Source: Mycogone perniciosa
Taxonomy: Eukaryota; Ascomycota; Sordariomycetes; Hypocreales; Hypocreaceae
Direction of reading: 5' to 3'
Assembly: GCA_025331125.1 (NCBI GenBank)
Contig: JAOALB010000073.1
Span: 62,001-126,000 of the forward strand
Length of the DNA stretch: 64,000 nt
Part shown: piece after piece, positions 44,037 to 55,972 of the stretch
Numbering within the stretch: the stretch's first letter is position 1
How the letters are laid out: each line of letters opens with the position of its first letter
The notes under the pieces: model-generated
Databases searched by the model: none
What the model was told of the DNA's origin: nothing
Seen by the model: only the letters and a program-made list of their open reading frames with translations
Made by a program: the position numbers and the translations under genes

Positions 44037-44683
44037 GGGGTGAGAATTGAGAGCAAAAAGATGGATGTCATGTTTATCTCGTATCGTTTCTCGTGGGCAT
44101 GTCACGCAGCTGTGGTTGTAAGTTATACTCAGCTGTGTATACATATTCTGTCAGCCATCCATCATGGCCATGAAATTTGGCATAAAAAGGGTGTTCATAA
44201 GAGGAACACAATGAAGAGAAGGGCCATAAATGACATAATCGTACGAAACAAGAGAACAGAAAGGCTCCAATATCAAGAAGTTATCGCAAATATTGGCGTG
44301 CTTGTAAAAAGAAAAGAAAGTTAAACCCAAAAAAATAAACAAAAAGATTATGCAAATCATTGTCGTCGTCGTAATCATGGGCCGAAATAGTAATAAGAAT
44401 ACGCCCGCAAGAAGACAGTCATATTGCAGAAAAAGAAATATACACAAAATATAAGGTACTTTGTATTTGCAGTTCTTTTTTCCCTTCGCCCCTCGTCCCG
44501 GCGTACGTCAAATGTCTCTCTTGGTGTAAGCCGAGATGGGGCTTGACGGCCGAAATTTTGATGACGCCCTTGTATGCTCGCTTAAATTCCTAGATGCCTC
44601 CCTTTTTTTTTCTATTCGCTCTCTTCATTTCGCTCGATGACGGTCGTTAGTTGGGCATTTCGGTTGATGGTCTGGATCCCTTC
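44037..44683. other. Convergent 3' spacer (ESF1 / methyltransferase)
   Basis: About 650 AT-rich bases with A- and T-rich runs. No gene, tRNA or repeat is seen. It presumably holds both 3' UTRs. Confidence 0.45.
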
Positions 44684-46255
44684 TTAGGGGCCGTTCCAGG
44701 GTTTCTGGCCGCTCCAGAAGTGCATTTGGCCGTAGGCGTGAACGTTGGGGTCCCGCATGGCTTGTCGGCATTGCGCGAAGAAGACTTCCATTTCTGCTCT
44801 GTCCCATCCGAGCATGGGGAAGTGAATGGCGCCAACGGCGGGGAAGAAGTCTTCGCAGGCGGTACGGTAGTACATGCCGACAAGGCGCATGAGTCTGCAA
44901 TACTGTGGTTAGCTCTTCATCCTCAAGGAGAAGGGGGATCGAGGGGACTAACTTATCCTTTGGCCATGTGCCGTATGGCAACTTGATGACATTGTGTTGA
45001 ATGTTGACGAAACCTGCCTGTTGCAGGTATTGACCTCCAAACACGGCAGCATGGGAATTCGTGCCAAACTTGGCAAAAGCTTCGATAAGGTAGTCGGTAA
45101 ATCGCTTCAGGGGCCAGTCCGGGGGAACGCTGTTGTCGTCGGAGTGGACGTCGCCATCAACGTCTTGCAGCTCGACCCAGGCACCAGGCTTCATATTACT
45201 ACATAAATCACATTAATTAGGTCAGAAGAACACAGAAAATCCCCAAGGACAAACTTACTCGTATGCCTGCTTGAGGATTCCGACGGGTGATTTGAGGATG
45301 GGTATCATGTTACGCAAGTGGACAAAATCCCAGTCCTCGCCATTGAGCCACTCGGCCTCGACGTCGTCAACGAGAAATTTGACATTGGGTGGAACCCAAA
45401 CAGGCTGGATGGGACTAAGATCGAGTCCCATGACCTCAGCACTTGGATACCTATCGCCCACTGTTAAAGAAAACTATGGTCAGTCTCGCAAGGACCGATT
45501 TGGGATATAGGACTATGCGCGAGAAGAGATATATCTCAGCACAGAAGAGGGAGGTGAAGATAAAGACTTACTCTCAATAGCCCACAAGCCAGTACCCGTT
45601 CCCAGATCGATAATCTTCTGCGGGTTCTTCCCAATAGGGGAGTAAAACAGCCGTCCATCTGTGGCTTCTAGCATCATCGTGTGCAGCATATCCTCACGGT
45701 TTTGTTCTGTCTCATCGTTGGGAATTGGGTAGCGACCGTGGCGATAGCGATGGTATCGTCGGCCATTAACGTAACTGTGCTCGAGGATGCTGGATTGTAG
45801 CGATGCCGAAGAGGAGCGGCTGCCAATGGACTCGGCGTCAAACTCGCTGGGTGAAAATTCGCCATCTTCGTCACTGCCACCGGGCTCAATTACAGCGTTA
45901 CCATGTAGCAGGCCCTGGTTTTCTTGTGGCTCCTCTTCTGCCTCTTCCTCCTCCCTTCGCTGCTGCTCGAATCGTCTTAGTTCATCTGCCACGCTTTGTT
46001 AACCACCGTGTTCCCCTTATACAAGTAATAGTAAAATCGTGACGCAACGCAACAAGTATTCCCTAGCTAATGTTCTCCTCATCGCATAACGTCAAATATT
46101 TGTGGACAGAGAAACGGAATTTGCTTACCTGTATGACTAACAGGACTCTCTTGCTTGAGCGCAGGGCTCAACTTGGACGCTTCCGGTACGTCGGTAGGAG
46201 CAACGGTTTCGGAATTGCTCCTACTGGACCTATTGCTTCCAGAAGCGCCAGCCAT
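44684..46255 (-). CDS. LaeA-like SAM-dependent methyltransferase, 399 aa, 5 exons
   Basis: Exons are 46255-46129, 45985-45572, 45460-45259, 45198-44953 and 44894-44684; every join was checked for frame and GT-AG. The N-terminal 110 residues are serine/glutamate-rich and disordered-looking (RRFEQQRREEEEAEEE). The SAM-binding motif is IDLGTGTGLWAIE, followed across intron 2 by MGDRYPSAEVMGLDLSPIQ, the hallmark of the LaeA/UMTA-like group, then WDFVHLRNMI and KPGAWVELQDVD. The C-terminal part is typical (MLGWDRAEMEVFFAQCRQ). LaeA itself is a nuclear velvet-complex regulator of secondary metabolism, but fungi hold many LaeA-like methyltransferases with other or unknown roles. No biosynthetic genes lie near, so I give no symbol. 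Introns 1 (143 nt) and 2 (111 nt) are longer than average for this window. An alternative first ATG is not available upstream in frame. Confidence 0.88.
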
Positions 46256-49200
46256 TGTTCGTTCCCCTTCTACAAGTCTCTCTTCTTAAATTCCCAAGGG
46301 CAATATGAGAGGCCGCACGGCGAGATGGGTCGAGGTGGGGGGAGATATAAGCAGCGTCTGCTATCGCGAAAAGGCGATAGACAGCAAAGGGGAAAAGCAC
46401 AATCGAATCAGCCCACGGGGAAAAGTCAGATATATCGAGGCCATGGAAAACGTGACACAACAGAGCGACCAACAACTGAGCCAAGAAGCGCATGTTGCCT
46501 CGCCTGTATCCATCATTTGTGGGCTAGCTCACGAAGGGACGTGGAGACGCACGACAAGGGCCAAGCGAAGATACATTGCTCATGTTATGCGGTAGCTAAA
46601 GAAGTGGCAGCACATAACAGGTTCCGGCTAAACTCCGTCAAGTGGTATCCAAGTCTCTAAATATGAGACATACAGGGATTCCATCGAATCTGGAACTTTG
46701 ACGTCGCTTCGTAGTGCCAGATTCAATGGTTGATAGGCGCACAGGTGAACGGATTTAGCATTTCTGTACTCCGTACTCCTTCCGGGCTCGGGTAACCACC
46801 TACTCGTACGGCCTGCTAATAAAAGGGTGGTTTAGCAACCTTAAAATATATCAGATCTTCTAGTATGTAGTAGTACTCCGTATTAGCAAACCATTTTACG
46901 GCCCGTGTGCCCCGGCGGTCGTAATTGAGGCTAATTCTTTCCCTGTCCTTTGTCCTGGAACCTCTTTTAATGGAGGCTCATCACGCGCGAGACGGAAAAG
47001 CCCTCTTAGAAGTGCTTGAGATTGGTCCGATGAAGGACCACCCCAAGTGGAGAGTACATAATATGTGTCTCACTCGTCCGAATCGTTTCGGAGATGAGGA
47101 CTTGATACGCGGATGTCCTGGCCAATTACACTGGTTAATATTATAATCGTACTCATGTCATTGTGGATTTCTTCTTTCTCTGTGCTCATCCGCAGGAACA
47201 TCTATCTGTGTGTTCTTTTCGCGCGCGGTTTAATTGCGCAATTATCTTTGTGACACATATTATTTGCTCTGTGGGTGCACAGAAACGGTGTCACTTTAAC
47301 GTGGGCTTCCTTCCTCTTGGATGCGCGCGACGACTCATCCTAGCAAGGTTAACCGATTTTGTTTTGCTCGTAGGGGATACAACATGAATAAACCCTAGGT
47401 AGCTGTCTGTGTAACTCTGCATACGAGTACTCATAGGTTGTCATCCTCTTTCCGCATCGGCAACGTAATGAGTCTTAGCCAATGCAATCGGATCCGTCGT
47501 GCTGAACTCGAAGAGTACCATGGACATGTACGCGAGAGAACAACTGCAGTATCAGCACATGAAGAAATATGAGGAATTTTATTCACCCGGTCAAAACATC
47601 TTTCTACTCGTATATACGAGGCTCGTGGCCAGCAGAAAGGGGGCGTTTTGGTGAAGAAGCGTGTGGAGCGGCTTCGTGGCTCGGCTCGACCCGCGGTTGG
47701 ATCCCGTTATCCAAGAATCCACAGTGGCTTGCAGTAGGTATACATACGATTATACGACATTTATGTACAGTGACGGGGCCTCTTCATCTATCCCTAACAT
47801 GCTAGATATGAATAGCCGCTGTCATGGATAGGCGTATTGTACTAACCCTTATTACGGAGTAGCAGACCATGCTGATTACCTATGTGTGCAAATGACTGAT
47901 CACTGAGCCCTTTCGTACTTCGTACTCTGGCCATCATCTTTGAGCTGTGTCGGCCAGCGTCATGGATCTTTAGCCTCTAACAGCGGAAAACGCGCGTCTG
48001 CATCAGAAAACGGTGGTCTCATGCCAGCCGTGGAGCGGCGCATCAGCCCTACGGTATGGATGCCCCAACATCCTCTCAATGCCAATGCCATGTGGCTGTC
48101 TTACGTTACAATTGACTGGCTGATGAGCGTTATGCGACGGTATTGGCGCTATGTATGCGTGGGTTCCAATGGCTTGTGGCTGAAAGCACGAGTTCTGACA
48201 AGAAGAGCGCTGAACAGCAGCACCAAGAAGAGAGCCGCGCCAATCGCCCACATGGGAGGAGGAGTCCACAGGGACCGTTTATGGACGCTTGCATGGGCCG
48301 TTGAAAGCCTCATCATCCTTGGTGCGTCTTGATGCGTCTTGGTATGGGTTGCGTTTCGAGGAATCCTCCTCACCGCCTCAACTTACCCTGGAGACGAAAC
48401 ACGGAAGAAAATCTTGGCCAATTACACATTCTTTGCTCCGCTTCGAAATAAGCGGTTTCTGGAGTGGACGTTAAAATCATGGCATACCATGCGAAGTGCG
48501 GAGTACAGAGTACCATCTTGACCAAGTATCAGGGAAGGGCAGTGTGGCTTGCCCTAATAACCAGCTGGTGATGGTTTTGGCTCTCAGATCTTGGCGTTGT
48601 TACCAAACCTCAGCCCTTGGCTAAGAGGGCATACGAAGTACATACACACCATATTTATCATCTGATCACACATTATCACCACCAATGGGATAAATACGCC
48701 CCCTCAGAAGCCCACGAGTGTCTTGCAAAGTGCAAAAGGGAATACCAAGGGGGCGACGCCTCACTGTGGCGGCAGTACAGGGAAGAAGCAGCTGAACGTA
48801 GACCACAAGCCACACATGTAGGTAATCCGCCGTAGATTTTTTTTCTTTCTCTAGGGAGGAATCTGTCCAGATTCAATCCTTGCACCCAACACGCCCAAGA
48901 GGAAGATCCTCTGCTGAAATGCAGCCATCAAGCCACTGTACCGTTTTACGTTTCGGCCCCATCATCCCGACCTGTTTCGTTCCGGCCGTTGCGGCCCCAC
49001 TGTTGCAGCGAGGTGCCGACCGGCGGCAAGAATGATAGATACTCCGGAAGTCCGGCATTGCCCACCATCCCGATGTCCGTCCCTAGCGAGCGAACATGGC
49101 ACAGGCAACAGACAGACTGTTGGCATTGAGGGCCAAATAATCGACCTTGCAACCAAATAGGGGCCAATTGCGCCTGCAGCAACAGACCCAATATTAGTTC

Positions 49201-52200
49201 TCCGCCAAGCATTATCAGCCAACGATACACAAGCCTTCCATGTGTTGTCAGTCGTTCTCTCCAGCGGATGAATAATTACTTGGAAAATTGCAAGCAACCA
49301 AAAAACTTCACTTCTGTCAACAAACGTGCCAACAGGACGCTGAAAATAAGACGTTGCAAGGCATACCCAGCATCACGATCATGCATCTGCGGGATGTGTC
49401 GATGGGCTGGGAAGCTGCCCCACTGATGCCGGCCTAAAACGTTTCTTGCATACCACCCACGTCTGCTTCTATGTATAACGCAAAGAGATGAGCAAGCACT
49501 GTGCTGGATCTTGCGACTGGAAACTGTTCACTGCATTGTACACGACGGGCGCCTCTTCCTCTGTTAGTTTCACCCGCTCCCCCCATACCTTGCTTGAACT
49601 ACCGGCGATCCGTGGTCAGAGTTTGGTTGTTTTGGGAGCTTTGAACGATAGGTGATTCCAGAATTTTGCATTTGATTTGCTGCTATTACGACTCCCTTCC
49701 CGCTCCAAAGGCCACTATCCTGGAATACGATAATTGCAGACACCGGATCCCCCTAATGCAAACCATCTATTTCAGATGAACCAAGTGGGATCATCCTGGT
49801 TGTCGAGATCCCGAGTTCTGCGTCGCTACCTAGTACTACCAACACACCACAGTACCGCGTCTGTGCGAGGTTTGGTGACCACGCAAGGTGACGTGTCAAT
49901 CTGAAATATGACAGGCACTAGTTGTTATTCGAAGGCCGCGAATGACCTACGAGTACGAGTAAGAGTACTCTGTATGAGAGGACGCATTTGTCGGGGATAG
50001 TTAGCGATCGTTGGCAACGGTTGACTCAACAAGCAAGACATGGATCAATTGATACGCACCTAATTGAGCCAGATGTGAGCACGCATGCAGGGCGGGAACA
50101 CATAAACGGTCCACAGATCCCGCTTGTCTAACTAAACACAGACTCGTTAAGCTGCACTTGCATGAATCTACGAGACGTGTTGGAGGCAATATCAGAAACG
50201 TTTCAAACGGAAGCTAGAGCATTGGCTTCAGGCTTACTCCGTACTTTGAATCGAATGACCGTGGAAGCTTGACCGGATCATGGACAAGAAGAGCAAGATT
50301 TCACCGACTCACTCATGAAAGGACATACCAAGCAATCGGATTTATTTTGCAGGGTCACAAAAAAAGCAGAAAACTTCTTAGCGCACACATGGCCGCACTC
50401 TCATAGTATCGCCGAAAAAAGAAACAAACGCCCAAACGCAGATGCCAACGTCTGCCCACAAAGAGCAAAAAGCATGATTGCAGAGTTTTTGTGATCGTCG
50501 TGACTTTCCGGCACTTCATGCGTTTTCCCCCTTGTCCTGTCGGCACATGACCTGCCGGCTTGTCACGATGCCAGGTAGCTCCGGCGTCTTTCGGCTGAAA
50601 GCGGTGCCATTGCGAACACCAACCTCTGATTGTCTCAGAGTTGATTTGGGTTCAAATCATATGAACACCCAGTGAAGAAGGAAGCACTACTACGGAGTGT
50701 TGAGATTAGAGTTGGAACCCGGTGCCTCCCTAACGCACTGTTGTTCGCCACGCGGGCTCTCCGTCTTGGCCAAAATTTCCTTTCCTGATGAGAACAGCCA
50801 CACGCACGATCCGCTCGTGGGACCCAACTGACTCCTCTCCATTAAAAGTTGGTTCGCGGATATCTATCCGGTAGTATAACGTTATGGGCGTCTGGATACT
50901 GCGTACGGAACCTGGGAAGGACAACCCCGTATGGAGCAAAGGCCACCAACCATGTTTTCTTTGGACCTTGCCAAGCATCCTCATCTCAGATTCAAAAGTA
51001 CGAGTACACACTCTGCCACTCCTGGGACCTTCGACCAAACTGTCCTGAGTTTGTTTTTTTCTACCTCCCCCCTTCAGCCGTGTGCGCGCACATGGCTGAG
51101 GTTCCCCCCCCCGCCCTCAAACGACCTGTCAGGAGGATGATTGCTTTTGCTACTCTCGTGCTGCTGTCACTTCGGTGTGAACATCGCGTGCTATATTGGT
51201 ACGGAGAAAAAGCACTACCATCCAAGAAAGCGCTTTGACATGCGCAAACTACAGACGGTGATATTTTCTTTCTTAGCTGAACCAGCCTCCAGGACGGCCA
51301 CGAGGACTGGTGGATGAGAAATAGTGAGGTTAATGTGGCGGTCTCGACTCTCAATTGGGGGCGCCGTCTTGTCTTGAACCGTCGGATCTTTTGCGTGGTA
51401 GCCGGGGCAAGCGAACGAGGCGTATTCAAAGACACCGCGAAAATGTGCTACGAGTCATATAGACTAGGTGCAAGGCATGCGCTCCTATGTTTAGGCATTA
51501 TTGAGCGCCTTTGGTTGCTTGTGAGAGCGTGGCAGAGCAGATGATACTATCTTGGCTCTCTTGGCTATGACCACATCTCACACGCCACAAGGACCCTGAA
51601 AATTAGCAAGGGCCACCGTTAACCATATTCCATTATCCCACAACAATATTCAACTAAGAGAATACATGGGATACGATACTCATCTCTCAGATTTGCGTCG
51701 GCCGACCATGGGAAGAAGCCGGGGCCCGCCACTTTGGGTTCCTGTGCCGCAAAATCTCGGGCGCCTTTTCCTGCTCAGTAGTAATACTACTACTAATACT
51801 ACCAACGACCCTGCTTGAACTAGCATATTCCGGGACTTAAAATGATCGCTAAATTTTTAGTTCGAGTCTCTGGGTTGCTTCATCCCACCATCATCTACGA
51901 GTAATACACAATCCGATGGGTGAGAATCTTGAGTAGCAACACAGGGACACCACTTACACTGCAGGGAGGATACTCTAAAAAGCTGTTCAGTCGCAAAAGG
52001 AATACCCATGCCACCGAGAGCCAGATTTTCCCGCACGGGACTTTTTAATGGTGTGCAGGCAGTTGCAGCAACGGAGCAAGACAGGGTTAATGTGGCTTCT
52101 GCGGACATGGATTGGGGTTGTGGATGGAGCAATGAGATGAATGGAGATGATCTTGCCTCCACCTCGGCCTCTGTTCCGGGGGGTTTGGTCGGCGAACAGA

Positions 52201-54115
52201 ATCAAGATGAGGGGGAGATCTGGATAGATGAATCAACCACGCGAGCAAGTCTCACTGAACTGGCCTTATCGAATGCTCGGGAGAGACAAGGAATCTACGA
52301 ATTTACTCAGGACCCAAGTGTGAGGGCAGCACAGGGGTTAGTTGGCCAGATTACCTCTGGAAGGAAACATCTGCTGGGTTGAGCGGGCGAAGCGCCTATC
52401 TTGATTCTTCGATCGTGAACGGCACGATCAAAACCCGAGAAAAAAGGAAATAAGCAGAGTTAGTGCAGTGGAGAGTGGCTTGTCCGTCTATCTACCGGAG
52501 TCTGGAGATCCCTTGATGCAATTTACATCATAATAACGCCTTTGGATTCAATAGTACGATCATGGAGAACTCCATGATCTCCAAAGCTGGTCTCTATCAC
52601 GACTAGCTCGGCTTCTTAGCGTACGGTGGCTCTGGCGGATTAACGGGCCGTTCGTTGGAATTGTACGGTTTGGTTATGATCACTGGCTCGGTACGGAGTA
52701 TGAACTAATTCTTGATCTTGCACCAGCGCTAAAAGAGCTCCTGCAGGGCAGCTCCAGCACAGCAGCATGCGGACCTCGCCGGTTTGCTGGCCAACCGGAT
52801 TGTTGGAACGAGGAGAATTAGTGATGGGATTTGTGATGCGGTTTCGCTGCTACATCACTGGTAACAGTACGAGTACTCGTACATATTATCATCTGCTGGC
52901 CACAGCTCTTCCAACCTCCACTCGCCATCTGGCTGAGCTCCTCTTTTTTTTTTTCCTTTTTGTGTTATTTTCTTCCAATCATTCGTACATGAAGAACACC
53001 AGCCCCGAACGCCGTAACCTGATGAAGGCATGACGAAAAAGCACCAACTTTGATCGTGAAGCCCCTCCAAGTCGATATTGTGATGGTCGATCAACATTTA
53101 GGTTTTTCAAGATGGTGGATGGCGGCCCTGGTCTGGGCTAATAGGAATTACTCGGCCCCCAAAAAGAAATCGTATCCAGGCGTTGTCGTGTTGGTTAGGA
53201 CAGGGGTGGGTGTCATTGTCTCGTACCGCAACAGCGGCGTTTATGATGGATCTTCCTCCTCTCGTACTGACGATGTACAGCACCGTCATTGATCGGATGG
53301 CCCTTGTCCATTAGTTAAATGAGACGAGGCCAGGAAGACAGCCTTTCCTTGTTCTGCTCTTCACAGAGTAGCATGGTCCGGGGAAGAACAGTCACGTATG
53401 TACAGGGGAAGTTCGACTGCCCGTGCGGGACGGTCTTGGTGCTGGTTTGGGGTGTGCCGGCCCTCCCAGTGACCCCTGCGAATGAAGCTACTTTCAGCAA
53501 TCACACATAGAAAAACGCCTACTCCGTGCAACGGCTAATAATATTGTTTATCCTAAGCAGCGGCAATCTAATTTTTCTTTTTTGCTTTGCACCAGGGCTG
53601 GCGGAAAAGTCACCACAAGCACTCCTTTCCACACTCCTTTCCACTAACTCCTCCCACCCCATCCCTCTGCCCATCAGCGCCATCACGATCGACGGGACGT
53701 GTGAATGGCGTTGTTGGTCGCAAGAAGTCAGGGAGGGCCTTGTCCTACACGTGTCGGTGGCTTTACCAGGACCAAGGTTCCATTATCACAAACCTTCTTC
53801 ATCTATTTATGACCCGCCCCCTCCACCTTCCACGAGGCTGACATGCTTCAACCCTTCGATCGGTAGCCCTCGTCCACCAGCAAGACAGTCAGCTCAGGCG
53901 GGTTGATCACTTCGTGGCACGCTCGTTGTGTTGACCATCCAGTCACTCCTTTCTCCTTTTTTTTCAGTACAAGAATTTAACCAGCCCCCAATCAGCCCAA
54001 GACAATTCTGCCACTCGTTCTCATCCCCAATACATATCTACTTCTATAATCACTTTTAACCTTCTCATCCTCATTCACCATCTTTCATAGTATCGTTTGA
54101 TCAACCGTCGCGACA
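46256..54115. other. 7.9-kb region without a convincing gene
   Basis: This long stretch between the divergent methyltransferase and 7TM-RGS genes holds only short open frames without family features. The best is 52008-52382 (listed separately). It carries at least eight copies or near-copies of TACGGAGTA / TACTCCGTA (46767, 46874, 47853, 50235, 50691, 52692, 53520 and a variant near 48497). Other short palindromes include GTACGAGTACTCGTAC (near 52867-52882), and TAGTA-type runs lie near 51777-51800. C/T-rich runs increase towards 53930-54100, probably the leader of the 7TM-RGS gene. No tRNA, transposase or tandem repeat was seen. Confidence 0.5.
52008..52382 (+). CDS. Possible orphan ORF, 124 aa, no known domain
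   Basis: An ATG-initiated frame ending at TGA 52380-52382. The product is acidic overall with tryptophans in the middle (ADMDWGCGWSNEMNG) and a helical-looking C-terminal part (TELALSNARERQG). I recognise no family, membrane segment or signal peptide. It is the most protein-like open frame in the 7.9-kb gap, but chance is quite possible because a 129-residue frame of no meaning also occurs nearby. Splicing to further exons was not found. Confidence 0.22.
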   Translation: MPPRARFSRTGLFNGVQAVAATEQDRVNVASADMDWGCGWSNEMNGDDLASTSASVPGGLVGEQNQDEGEIWIDESTTRASLTELALSNARERQGIYEFTQDPSVRAAQGLVGQITSGRKHLLG

Positions 54116-55972
54116 ATGGGCTCTGAGCTCGGTGTTACGGCAGACTCCAAGCCCGAACTTCGGTTCGGGCCTCTGGGCGTCTTCTACATCATCTTTACCG
54201 GACTTTGGACGGCTGTCCTCGTTGGTGGCATGATCTACCTCTGGGTCCGGCGCGAAATGCCCATTCTGAGGATTCGAGGCTTGCCCTTATCGTTTGCTGC
54301 TATCACTCTTATGCATCTCTACTGGATGGCAGTCCAGACCGGTTACAGCTATGGTGCCTTGATGCCAGAGGTCGTCGAATTCTGGATCATGAGCATCTGG
54401 TTCCCCTTCGGAATTGCTCTCTTCCACGCCTCTAACAGTCGATTCCTCTACGTTGCCGACGCGCAGAGGAAGTTCCTCAAGACATCCGAAACTCCTACGG
54501 TTCCCGTATCTCGCAAGAACCTCCTCAGTCGATGGCGCCAGTTGGATTACACTTACCGAACTATCCTCCTTGTGTCTACTGGAATGGGCTTCCATGTAAC
54601 CATCACCGTCCAGATCAAATAGTATTGAAGTATTTTGACTGACCAATTCGAATAGCTCTTCTTAACCGTCTTCATGTTTCTCATTTCCCGCAAGTTCCAC
54701 GACTCATTTGGTATTCCCGGCACTGAGGTCATGGGTACTCTCATGGAGCAAAAGGTTGCACAGGGTCGCGGTTGGGAATGGTATGTCATCCTTTGAGATG
54801 TGTTAACTTCGTGATGGCTTACGCTTTTCTTAGGTGGCCCTCGGTCTTCTGGCAAATGTTCTGGGCATGGATATTTGCGCCTTACATCCTCTTCCGTGCT
54901 CGTAACCTTCGTGATACCCAAGGATGGAGGTTCCAGACCATTGCCTGCTGTCTCGCCAAGTGCGTGGTTCCCCCTCCCCTTTTCTATTGGACTTGGCTAA
55001 TTACAGGAATAGTCTCCACTCCGCTCCCATGTGGTTGATTGCCTTGTATGTCCCTGCAATGGAACCTGTCAACAACGTCTTCATCCCTCCTCAATGGTCA
55101 GTTCATTCCACCACCATTGGTATTAATCTTTTATCTCACATGCATCAAAATGTAGGATCGCCGTCTCCATCATGATGCTTGAAATTTTTACCGTCTTCGT
55201 CCCAATTGTCGAAGTCGTCAAGCACCAATCTCTTACTCAAGAGACGCTCGATTCAATTGCCCGATGGGAGACCCGCAAGAAGGCTTTTGGTGGCGGCAAA
55301 TCTATCAACACCGAGTCTACTGGATCTTCATGGATGGGACGTAAGAGCAGGGCTTCATCGGTTCACACCAGCAACTCTGATCGCAGTATCTTGACTATGG
55401 AAGCGCTCGAGCTCACTCTGTCCAAGAACCCCGAGCCTCTTCAGCATTTCTCTGCGCTCAGGGACTTTTCCGGCGAGAATATTGCTTTCTTGACCCGTGT
55501 CCGAGAATGGAAGACTACCTACTTCCCCCCTACCAAGGAATCGGAGAAAGCCAACAGTGTCACCAAGGAACTGCCCCGCGAGTGCTTTGAGAGCGCCCTC
55601 AAGATCTACGTCGAGTTTATCAGCGCCACCCACGCCGAGTTCCAGATCAACCTCTCGTCCCAAGACTTCAAGAGCCTCCAGGTCATTTTCGAGGACGCCG
55701 CACGCATCATCTGCGGCACCGAGCGCAGCAGCCCCGATCCCGCCACGCCATTCGGCGATGGCCCTGGCCGCAACGACTCCGAGAGCACGCTCAACATTGT
55801 TCGCTACTGGGGTGACATTCCTGACGAGTTCGACGAGACTGTGTTTGACGATTCGGAGATGAGCATCAAGTACCTGGTCCTCACTAACACCTGGCCCAAA
55901 TTCATCAAGGACAAGGAGAGACGAAGGTCGCACGAATCTGAAGGCAGCCTCGAGGCGGGTGTCAAGCACTAA
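54116..55972 (+). CDS. Seven-transmembrane protein with C-terminal RGS domain, 545 aa
   Basis: Five exons (54116-54595, 54656-54780, 54834-54959, 55007-55096, 55156-55972) join in frame. Seven hydrophobic helices can be placed: after GPLG (FYIIFTGLWTAVLVGGMIYL), LPLSFAAITLMHLYWMAV, FWIMSIWFPFGIALF, TILLVSTGMGFHLFLTVFMF, WPSVFWQMFWAWIFAPYILF, around SAPMWLIALYVP, and IAVSIMMLEIFTVFVPIVEV. After a serine-rich cytosolic linker, an RGS-type helical bundle spans about residues 355-475 (LELTLSKNPEPLQHFSALRD, ENIAFLTRVREW, then AEFQINLSSQDF). RGS domains speed GTP hydrolysis by G-alpha subunits. The architecture matches fungal GprK/Rgs7-type proteins and resembles plant RGS1, so it may be a receptor that carries its own G-protein switch-off domain; the ligand is unknown. 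It stands alone between two very long gene-free regions. Confidence 0.9.

Noticed and set aside
44684..46255. LaeA-like gene as marker of a secondary-metabolite cluster
   Set aside because: No polyketide synthase, peptide synthetase, terpene cyclase, P450 or transporter lies within the window around it.
48149..48373. Short minus-strand frame with one hydrophobic helix
   Set aside because: Only 74 codons, no family features, no supporting context; one hydrophobic run in gene-free DNA is expected by chance.
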